Below, piece by piece: positions 49,201 to 61,200 of a DNA stretch of 64,000 bases (positions are counted from its first letter, which is position 1; each line of letters opens with the position of its first letter). Origin of the DNA: Zygaena filipendulae (taxonomy: Eukaryota; Arthropoda; Insecta; Lepidoptera; Zygaenidae); contig OU015659.1 in assembly GCA_907165275.2 (NCBI GenBank), positions 352,501-416,500 on the forward strand, in the 5' to 3' direction. The notes beneath the pieces are model-generated. The model ran no database searches. It was given only the letters and a program-made list of their open reading frames with translations, and was not told the DNA's origin. The translations under genes were made by a program, and so were the position numbers.

Positions 49201-52200
49201 TCCGAAATTACCGCGGGCGAAACCGCGGGGACAGCTAGTAATACACATTATATGCATGTATTTTATACATTTGCAATTGTCGAATTTGAAGTTTCGTGAA
49301 TCATACTAAATAACATCAATTGAAGAGTTTGAAGAATGTCGACACGATTGACAGTGATTAACTTTTCATATCCTAAATATGACTTTATTGCTCATTACAT
49401 TCGAGATCTTCTATCCCAGTTCTCCTGTACAGCACTTATTATTCAATATAAGATCTCCCGAACTAACTGACTATGTTCTAGCGAAGACAAGGCTTTAATA
49501 ATTAATCCTCAAACACTTTATCTATAAAAAGTTCATGAGTAATTATCAAGTTTACCCATTCCATTTAGATTAGCTATCAAGTTGTATTCAACTATTTTGA
49601 TAAATCTGTGATAAAATACGATAAATATCACATCGACACTATCTCAAAGTAACAGCGGAATAAGGGACCTTTTAATAGTACGTAAAAACAATGTCCTTGT
49701 ACATTATTTATCTTTTTCTTTTGAAAACTTTGTTCAAGTTAGACTATACCTCTTTGAACTTGTTTCTTTCCAACGTCTGATTCCTCAACTGTAGCAAAAC
49801 CAGCATCACTATCGTGAGTCGCTTTGTCTTCATGTGTCAGCTTTCCTGTAAAATAGAAAAAAAAGTACTAATGGTTAGAGTCTACCAGTGAAATGTAAAA
49901 AAACAATAATTTATTGTTTATTTGTTATAAATCACGATACTTTGAAAAAATGGATTTAAAATTATGTAGAGGATTAATATTGTAATATATAGTAGAGACG
50001 GAAAAAACGAAAATAAAGAGTTTTAATTTAAACAATAATTATAATATAAAACCGTACCTACCTTTCTTAGCTTCCATCAGGAGATGTATCATGTCATTTC
50101 TGTTTATATTCCTCATTTCCCGGTCCTTCATCGTGCTCATCACTAAATCATTAAAGAAATTTGTCGATTTCTTATTAAATACACCAATTTTTAATTTCTA
50201 AAACAAAAAAGAAAATCTAACGATAACCCGATTATTTGAGATAGGAACTCAACTTTTTATTATAAACAAGTCATGTTCAAAGTCAGGATGTACATTATTG
50301 ACAATCAATTATTTTAACCGTCGACTTTTCTATTAGTAATGTGACTATGGCATCGAGAATAATTAATATGTAATAAATAATTCTATTCTGTTCTATTAAC
50401 AATTAACTTTTATACGTATGCAATTTTGTTTCAGAGATTTCAGAGATAAATATTCTAGGAAGCTGATAAATATTGCGATAAACGGCGATAGACGACGTAA
50501 TAATATTAAAAAAAAAATAATAATTTTTTTACTACTATTATTATAAATGTGAAAGTGTGGATGTTTGGATGTTTAGATGTTTGGATGTTTGTTACTCAAT
50601 CACGCAAAAACGGCTGAACGGATTTAGATGAAATTTGGCATGCACCTTTTCAGGGGTACAGAAAAGAACATAGGGTACTTTTTGTCTCGGAATTCCCGCG
50701 GGAACTCCGAAATCACCGCGGGTGAAACCACGGGGAATAGCTAGTAGCTAATATATTGTAAAAAAATGAGCTAACTATGTATATTATTTGATAAGTTTAC
50801 CTTCATGATATAAGGAAAGACCATGTAACCAAAAAATGTGAGCATTTGTAGGAAACTAAACGTGGTAGCCAATTTTCCCATCTTGTAGAACTGATTGTCC
50901 TCTGCATGAGAGTCGACTTTCAGACCGAAAGCGCAGGAGGCGATCACGTCATTAGCGTAACGAGACAGCATGTCTTTGCTATCCACATCTATGTAGCCAT
51001 CTGATGAAGTATTACAAAATTTATTAAATATGGTATAGAGTCAAGTGTCAAGTGAAAGGCCCAGTGAAAGGCCCAAGAGTCAAGTGAAAAGCCCACCCTC
51101 GACTAAGTTCTGCTCGGTTGTCAGAGAGGCAATGGACGGGCACCGTTGGAGGCAGATCGTGAGATGCATCGCGGCACCAGCATCCTCAATCGACGATGAC
51201 CACGATCCTCAGTCATGAGGGAGCGACCAGAGAGAGAGATAGAGTTACCAAATATCAGAAAAATATTTTATGGTCAGTTTTGCTTTGTTCCACCACGTTG
51301 TATTTTCTGATGATTTAGATCTCAATTGAGCTTTATTATACTTACTTTCAGACTGCTTGATTTTTATCTTCAACGACTTGATCATCTGCTCTCCAACTTC
51401 TTCCATGAATGGCACCATCAGCCGTATCTTGGAGCTCGTGAACGCTGGACTCAGGGTCGAGCGCATGTCCTTCCATTTCTGATCTGAAATGAGAAGTAAT
51501 TCTTCTATACAAATAACCCCTAAGTATACGATAAGTACATACTAAAAGCTATCGCTGATGTGATGTGCTTCATTTCAAAGTAAGATAATAATATAATGAA
51601 GTGATTTTAAATTTTATTAATTTTTTATTTCATTCATATTTTATTTTAATTTCTATAATTTCAGTAGTAACATTTAGCTTAATCACTAGTGCATCATTTT
51701 GATCTGGGCAAGTGAATAATATTCGGAAAGTAATTGTGTCTACATTTATAGATATTCATGATTGAGTAATTGACTATATTCAAAGTCCTTACTTATTAAA
51801 TATTTTTTTTATCACATCATGAACTCAGAATCAATAATGATGCTAATCATGATGGTTGTTATTTCTTACCTTGTAAAGATATTAAACTTTTCCCAAAAAA
51901 CGGATCCGCTTCTTCGTGGATAATTGCTCTGTGATTGAGGAAGTATTCAAAGTCTTTCACTGTTATCTTTTTTATTAAGTCCACGTCTCTAATGATCATC
52001 ACAGGATTCGTGAACTCGTAGCTACCAATGAATCTGGAACAGATGAAATGATTGTTAGGTCGTTGTAACTTTCACCCTCCTTCATCAATTTATGAACAAC
52101 ATCAAAGATGTTGAACATTTTAATTTGGCCAATTTCGTCTAATAGTTAGACCCAGTTTTACGTTGTGTTTTAAATGACTCCAGTTCTTTTAGGTTGAGAT

Positions 52201-55200
52201 TCGATTCCGTCACCATCCTATCCGCATTATTATAATGGGTCGAGGTTGGACTTAGGTATTAATTGAATAAAACAACCATCAATTAATTTGACATTTTATT
52301 TTAATATTTGTGCATAATATTTCTTACAAGAAATATTTATATTTAGTACACCCAACTGCGTTTGAGTTGGGTGACATTCGTTCCTTATATGAACTCGCTC
52401 TACACGAACGGTTCTATTTTTAAGTGCGAGACTACACTGTACATTTATTTAACGTCTGTGCGTTATTAGTGTTGTTAGCCCGGAAGCAGAGAGACTCCAA
52501 AGACGGTATCCTTATTACAGTGGTACACATAATCACTAACTTACGTCTATCGACGTTAGTAGTGTTCGGATTCTGAGATAGGAATATGATGCTCATAGAA
52601 CACCTCCCATACGATGTTTAATTATAATCAACTTGATATCCCAATAGGAATATTTACAATGGCTCTCACTACATAACAAGTTTATTATATAGCGAGAGGT
52701 GGAATAGCCCCGTCCTGCGCTACCCACGGTGATGGTCATCCGCCTGCTCATAAGCAGTTACCACCCCCCCCCACCTGTGTTGCACAAGGTAGAGAGTTCT
52801 CCAAATATGCATAACCGACATCCGTTAGAGGATGAATCAGCTATATGAGACTGTACGTCCCGTATCAGCAGCAATCGTTGGAGGTCATAATTCGGCGGTG
52901 CCGAGACCCCTGGGTACGTGTCAGCCCGAAGACCGAGGCCGTAATGCGGATAGTACCGCGACCTCAACACCATCCCAATAATTCAAATATAAGTGTATGA
53001 GACCAATCTCGCCGGACATCATAACTTCAGTCGGTCAATTTGTGTTATAAGTAGCTACACGTAGCTAAGGCCGAAGCCCAATTGATTGGATCACACTCGT
53101 CCTCGTACAACACCCACTCAGCACTCGTTCATTTGATAAACAAGTCGTGTTGAAAAACACAACTGTTTACCGAGATCAAGCGTTAACGACTAGGTCGTCC
53201 ACAGCCGATCCCATAATCTCTGCACAACGTAACAAAGTCACAAAGCGCATTGACTATAATTATTATGTTTGTAAAAAAAAGAAAGTAATGTTATCTTGAA
53301 AGAAGAGCGTTCAACACTCCCTTGGTGTAGGAAGCGATCCCGCGTCTCCAGTCAGCCGCATAGTCGATGATAGTTTTTGAATAACACGGAAGGCGTAGTT
53401 ATTCAATAGACAAGATACAATACGTGCACAACGAAACCCGTCACGGCGAAGACAACTCAAGGCGCGGATTTTTACCTTTCCACATTATCTTACGCTCGCG
53501 ACGCGCGACGTCTAACCGCTCAGGATTAGAGTTCATCGTCGTTGTAAATTCCAATAAATTGAAAATACACGTATGCATCGAGCCGATAAGATGTGATGAA
53601 TTATAATTTAATAACAATAAAATTACAATCCATACACACCGAAAGCCTTCCTCATAATAATATATGTCTTCGCACAAGATATCCTAACGGACGTCGAGCG
53701 CGTTGACAAGGCTTTCGTACAGAGCGACAAGTCACTAAGTACGTAAGCTCGTTCGAACTCCCAACTACATCATCTTTATTGTGAAAGTGGTCGTCGGCAT
53801 TCTCATCTAAGACCTTCACGTGAGACTCCAATATAATTATTTAGATTTGTATAATAATACAATATCCGTATACGAGCTACCACCAAACTCGTTTGTCAAC
53901 ACTCTATGTTAACTTAATATTTAGATAAGCATAATAATGCAAATCTATATTCGAGCCACCACCAAACTCGTTTAACAACATTTAATGTTGTATACGCGAC
54001 GCGCTCTACGCGCGACGCGTAGCCTCTCGACTCGCTCGTCCGCCCGCCGCGCGATGCCACTTCACGTCTCAGCCGCCCGCGTGGATACTGGCGGTGCGTT
54101 CACGTCTCGTTTGAGAGGGGTATGCGGGGGGTTGGGGGGTACAAGTCGATATCACCGTTACATCTGAAACCAAGCACACGGTTAATATACCTTATTATAA
54201 ACATTTTATTTCATATGAATAATTACTTTATTCATTTTAGTTTATGAATTATACATCAATAATCATACAAAATTTAGATTGTGAGTTTATCAACTCGCAA
54301 TACTTTAAATATATTTCAACTTAAGTTTTATAGTGTATTATATCATAATACATTATACATATAGTGTATTATGTTATAATACATTATACATATATCTTTA
54401 AAATGCTTTTTCGAATATAAATAAATTTTTAAGCCTCATAGGGCGTCACAATCCCCCCCCAAAGTTTTATGAAACACTGAGTAATAAAACTTTCTAAGTT
54501 ATTTTCGCCTCTTTAATTATACCATAAATTTATTATTTTTTTGGGAAGCAGCCGCCCCAACACCCCTCCAACCACATTCAATCGTTCACCAATAAAGTGA
54601 TGTGGAATGGCGATGTGTTTGTTATGGTATTAATTAGTTTTGCTAGATCTCACATAGTTATGCTTTATCGCATAATAGGCGATTAAAGTATGTTTGTTAT
54701 ATCAAGACATCTTTTGGTTTTTGAACCAATATATATTGTTTAACTGATTGAATGTGATTGAGCCACTTCTCCCTGACCCAATTTTTCTATGTCTTTATTC
54801 ACTTAAAATAATTATTACAATTATTTATGTACATTCGAATCAACAATATTTACAATCTTAAGATACAATCTTAATGATTAGTTCCTTCTTACAATATTAT
54901 TAACAATCATATCAGGGTACAATCTTAATAATATTTATTACATCGAATCAACAACATCAACAATCATAAGATACAATCTTAATGATTATTATTTCGAATC
55001 AACAACATTATTTACATATTAACAACCATCTTAAACATTAAATATGTTTACATTATTATCGGACCTTCGGGGTAGTCCTTTATTATTTATAATATTTGTA
55101 CAAGTGAATAGCATTATAATTGCCTTTAAGGTTATCAGTGTTCACGTCTTGTAAAGTATAAACATTATTGAAAGGCACGGCGGCCACTCTGTATGGACCT

Positions 55201-58200
55201 TCATACAAAAATTCAAACTTTTTTGTCTCTTTACGCCCTTTAACGGACCTGTTATCTCTACGTATTTTTACTAAGTCACCAATTTGGAATACAATCAATT
55301 TATGACTCTTGTCATATTTCGTGCGTCGTACATTACTAGCACTTTTTAAATTCTCTCGAACTTGAGTTCTGATATCGTGTAAATTTAAGGGTTTTCTGTT
55401 GATCATGAGCTTCTCATCAAATGATAATTTATTTGGTTCACCGTACATAACTTCACACGGAGTGAAGCCTATACTGTCATGAAAACTATTGTTATATAAC
55501 TCTTCTAAAGTCGGTAGTATATTAGGCCAAGACTTATGATTCGAACCACAATAGGTTCTAAACAATCTACCCAACTCTCTGTTTACTCTTTCAACTGTAT
55601 TCGGTCTAGGATTTCTCACAGTGGTATATATAGCTTTGATGCCCAACTCTTTCACGCCATCTCTCCACACATTACTTATAAATTGCTTTCCATTGTCAGT
55701 CATTATAGTTTTCGGTTTTATAATCTCTGAAAAGTGTTTTAGTTTAGATAAAACACTTCTGCCGGTGGCATCTTTCATCGGGTATAACTTTATAAATTTG
55801 CTGAATGTGTCCTGAAAGACTATTATGAATTTCAGCCCGAGGGTTCCTGCTGGTAGCGGTCCGTATATATCTGCCATTACAATGTCTCCAATGTCTTTAG
55901 ACAATATCGACTGACAGGGTCCAACATATTTAATATTCTCGCTCTTTGACATTTGGCATACATGACATGTTTTAATCCTCTTTCTCACATCTCTAGTAAG
56001 CGCATGCCAATAAAATCTATCTTTAATATATTTTACAACTTTATAAGCACCTTGATGCCCCATTTCAAGGTGTACTTGATCGATTATATCGTTAATTAAG
56101 ATTTTTGGAAGATATATGACTTCCTTGCTCGTCTCAATTGAACTATAATACAAAATGTTGTTTCGTAATTTACATCGCAATATAATTCTATCTGATCTAC
56201 TTTGTGCCACACTCACGCTTCCCAGACGTTCTTTAATTGCGCTGATATCAGCGTCTAATGATTGTAGTTCAGATAATCGGTTCAATTTTTCTTTGAGCTC
56301 AACATTTTCAGTAGTTTCTGTATATAAAATCTCGAAGCATATACCCCTATCTTCCTGTATATGCTTGCCCTCAGGCAAATATCTCGATAATATATCAGCA
56401 ACTAAATTTTGTTTTCCTGTTATGTGTTCTACTTTATAATTAAACTGTTCCAAATAAAGTATCCAACGCGTTACTCTACTGTTATAAAGCTTCCAATTCT
56501 TCACGAATATCAGAGCTTTATGATCAGTTTTAATCGTCAACTGTGCACCTCTTAGATATGTTTCAAACTTTTTTATACAACTTATTATTGCATAAAATTC
56601 TTGTTCAGTTACTGTCCAGTTTAATTCTGGTCCTTTTAATGTTTTACTGTGGTATCCTAAAATCCTCATTTCGTTATTATCGTCCAATTGATAGAGCACA
56701 CCAGCCAATCCAATGCCCGAACAATCAGTTTGTAAGTAATACGGTTTATTAAAATCCGGATGGTGTAACATCACGGTTTTTATAAATCTTTCTTTTAATC
56801 GATCAAATGCACCTTGTTCCTCAGAACCCCAATTCCATGATTGATCTTTCTTTAATAGTTTACACAATGGTACGATCAAATTGCTATAATCATGTATAAA
56901 TCTTCGATAAAAATTACAGAGTCCCAAAAACGCTCTTAATTGCTTTACTTTCTTAGGTTTTGGAAAATCTCTTATACTCTTTAACTTGTCTGGATCTGTT
57001 TGTATCCCTTCAGTGGATATTATGAAACCCAACATCTTAATCTCTTTACATATAAATTCACATTTTTGCAAGTTACAGGTCATACCCGCTTCATACAGTT
57101 TGCCAAGGACCGTCTGTATATGTTCGAAGTGTAAATCCAACGTTCCAGTTGTGATAATTGCCAAGTCATCTAAGTAATTCACACAAAACTCTCTTACTTC
57201 CGGACCCAATATCTTGTCCATTGCACGACTGAAACTTCCCACTGAAGTCTTCAATCCTTGTGGTAGTACATTGTAAACATACGACTTTCCATTGAAGGTG
57301 AACCCTGTGTACTTTCTACTTTCTTTACAAATCGGTATTTGAAAGTATGCATTATTTAAGTCGATAGTGGTTATATATTTCGCACCATGAAATGAATTCA
57401 AAACGTCCAATTGCATTGGAGGTTTTTCAGTTTCGCCAATCATCTTTTTGTTTATACCTCTAGCATCTAATAAGACTCTTATAGAGCCGTCTTTTTTCAA
57501 TGTGAATGTTAACGGACTACTGTATGGTGTTGACATTCTCGTTATAATACCATTACTCTCCATCTCATCCAACTTCGATTGAAGTTTCGCCCTGTAGGCG
57601 TATGGTATAGGGTAAGATCTGTTTACAATAGGAAGCTCATCGATCATCTCGATCTTATGTTCGTAGCAATTCGCTCGTCCTAGTTGTTCGGAGAACATAG
57701 AAGCATAAGATTTTAGAACAACTTTTAAAGTCTCTCTATTTTTAGTGTTTAAGTCGCAACCAATTTTTATGTTATTAAAAATACTTTCAAAACTTGAGAA
57801 ATCAATTTTGCATATTGCTACAATATTCCTCTTGAACAACTCTATAAAATATTCTTTTGCATCTTTAGTTATATACATTCCAGTCTTATCAGTACTTAAA
57901 TCTATGATGGCCCTATTCATCCTTAGCCAATCAAAACCAATAATACAAGATCTTACTAATTTAGGCACAATTAAGAAACTTGTTTCAATAATTAAATCGT
58001 TAAATCTCACAGGCAACAATACTATCTGTTGTATTTTAGAGCTCTTTTGTCCGAGGACACCTCTTATTTGAATCGCTTTTACAGGCATAGTAGCTAAATT
58101 CTGATTTTTCTTTGCAATTTCGATCCAGAGCTCTTCTGATATACAGGTAATATCGCTCCCTGTGTCCAGGAGAGCCTCTATCTCAAAATTGAATATATTT

Positions 58201-61200
58201 ATTACAACTTCACTTTTAAAATTTTCTAGAACTTCAATTTCTCTCTGAGATTCATTTAAAACAGACTTAACATTAAGTTCTGAGATAATGACTCCCTGTT
58301 GTAACATATCTTGTCTATTTTGTAAGTGTTTTACAAAGTTGTACTTCATATTATTAAACTCATAGCCTAACCCCTCTTTGTGAGTTTGACCATTTAGTTC
58401 GATAGGTTTGTAGAGTCCTTGAGAATTTTTTCCTAACTTCTCGCCTGGGCGCCACCCCATGCTCTTCATAATTTCGAACCCTCGGTTCCTTACACTGCCG
58501 ACTGCAACCGGAACCCTCTTCGCAGTCTTTAGTTGTTTAAAGGTGCGGTGCCTTCACTCTCCCGCTCCTCTTCTAAATTGCCCGATGTCACTGTCGACGT
58601 CGGTTTTGTTTCACTAGGTTTCCGCCACTCTTTGCGGTATTTATTTTGAAAATCCTTTTTCCAATTTTCATTAATATTCTTGTTGCTTTTTTGATATTTC
58701 ACAGGTTGTTGCCTTTCCTCCGCTCTATTATCATCCAAAGCCCTGAGGAATTTTGTTACCTCAGCAATTGTCTGACTCTTAGACCAGAACCATAAATCTT
58801 GTACATTAGTTGGAAAGTGTTTGATTATATCGGACACCAGATCCTCCTCTGGTATTTGTCTTGTAAGCATTTTTGCTTGCCCTACGAGCTTTATAAAATG
58901 ATCGGACATTTTCGGACATTTTTCCCCGTTCCATTTGTTATACGCAATCTCTCTACGTATTTTGTCTTGCTCGGGTTTTCCCCAATAAGTTTCGAGAAAT
59001 TCTCGTTTAAAATCATTAAAACTATACCATGAATCTTTATAAATTCGGGCCCACGCCTTTGCCTCCGCCTTGAGACACTCAATAGCAATCTGTACCTCTC
59101 GTCCTTTCACATCACGTCTCTTTTCAAGATACGTTTCTAAGTCCTCGATAAAAGTAACCGGATGCCCCTTCTCCGGGTTACTGAATTTAGGTTTTTCGTG
59201 TTGTAAACTCGATATATCGCTTACATATATGACTTTCTCTTGAACTTCCGGCTCTGAACTCTCAATTGTAACCTCTTGAGGTACATCTTCCTTTTCAGAT
59301 GGCCGCTTAAGCTCTTGTTCGAGAACTTCAATTTTGTTTTGTAACCGCCGTGTAGTTCGTTTGAACAACTTGTACAAACGATCATACTTTGTTTCATTAT
59401 CAGGTACCTCCTTTTCTCTGCCTTCGCGCCGCCTTTTACGCTGTGGCTGTACATTTTCTATTTCGGTCTCGGCTTCAACAGACTCCGTGGGTCCTTCATT
59501 CTCCTTCCTCTTGCCCATTTTTATTTATGCACTGATTCACTAGATTAAAGTTATTAAAAATTAAACTAAATCACAAGACAAGTCACTTAACAACTATTAC
59601 ACTTAACGACTATTATGATACAATTAATTTAAGGATCGTCCTTGCGATGTCAGTAATTCGCTTTTAGCACTGTTAAAATGTCAATAATTGTCTTTACATA
59701 TCACTTTCACTATTGATGTTACTCGAGATAATGTCTTTTATACGTATCACTTTCACTATTGTTGTTACTCAAGATACGTATTTAAATATCACTTTCACTA
59801 TTAATGTTACTCGAGATATGTATTAATTATCCTTCGGCAATCTGTAAGAGCATTGCAAGTTAATATTCCCAGCCTCAACACTTATAATGCGGATATTCAG
59901 AGTCAGGGTCGAATCTCACAACCTTTCCATTTCACGGACAACAAATTGTAGGGTGTTACCCCTACGTTATTATGTTTAAATAGCCATGCATTTATTGACC
60001 TAGGCCACTTGTATTCATTTCAGTCAACCATGCGATACGCTGTCGCGGTCGTTTTTATTTATTTGATTCAACCATGCGATTCACTGTCGCGGTCGTTTAT
60101 TCGTATGTAAGCCAACCTTGCGATGCACTGTCGCGGTCGCTTTTACATTACTAACTTAGCCATGATCCTGGTCACGGCACCAAATTGTAACTTTCACCCT
60201 CCTTCATCAATTTATGAACAACATCAAAGATGTTGAACATTTTAATTTGGCCAATTTCGTCTAATAGTTAGACCCAGTTTTACGTTGTGTTTTAAATGAC
60301 TCCAGTTCTTTTAGGTTGAGATTCGATTCCGTCACCATCCTATCCGCATTATTATAATGGGTCGAGGTTGGACTTAGGTATTAATTGAATAAAACAACCA
60401 TCAATTAATTTGACATTTTATTTTAATATTTGTGCATAATATTTCTTACAAGAAATATTTATATTTAGTACACCCAACTGCGTTTGAGTTGGGTGACATT
60501 CGTTCCTTATATGAACTCGCTCTACACGAACGGTTCTATTTTTAAGTGCGAGACTACACTGTACATTTATTTAACGTCTGTGCGTTATTAGTGTTGTTAG
60601 CCCGGAAGCAGAGAGACTCCAAAGACGGTATCCTTATTACAGTGGTACACATAATCACTAACTTACGTCTATCGACGTTAGTAGTGTTCGGATTCTGAGA
60701 TAGGAATATGATGCTCATAGAACACCTCCCATACGATGTTTAATTATAATCAACTTGATATCCCAATAGGAATATTTACAATGGCTCTCACTACATAACA
60801 AGTTTATTATATAGCGAGAGGTGGAATAGCCCCGTCCTGCGCTACCCACGGTGATGGTCATCCGCCTGCTCATAAGCAGTTACCACCCCCCCCCACCTGT
60901 GTTGCACAAGGTAGAGAGTTCTCCAAATATGCATAACCGACATCCGTTAGAGGATGAATCAGCTATATGAGACTGTACGTCCCGTATCAGCAGCAATCGT
61001 TGGAGGTCATAATTCGGCGGTGCCGAGACCCCTGGGTACGTGTCAGCCCGAAGACCGAGGCCGTAATGCGGATAGTACCGCGACCTCAACACCATCCCAA
61101 TAATTCAAATATAAGTGTATGAGACCAATCTCGCCGGACATCATAACTTCAGTCGGTCAATTTGTGTTATAAGTAGCTACACGTAGCTAAGGCCGAAGCC

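Noticed and set aside
51245..51345. C-terminal extension of the P450 helix C exon frame
   Set aside because: A GTAAGT donor at 51345 followed by the in-frame exon 51000-50801 gives the family sequence; the extension does not.
52758..54167. Short open frames inside the LTR, repeated at 60880-62289
   Set aside because: They are duplicated only because the LTRs are identical; no start context, motif or domain supports coding.
54463..55082. Envelope gene between pol and the 3' LTR
   Set aside because: About 620 bp of AT-rich repeats with no open frame of useful length; the element lacks env.
58467..58469. The first ATG as the genuine pol start
   Set aside because: The pol frame is open upstream to 58553, the G-patch fold begins before this ATG, and a frameshift signal connects it to gag; the ATG is only a convenient annotation boundary.
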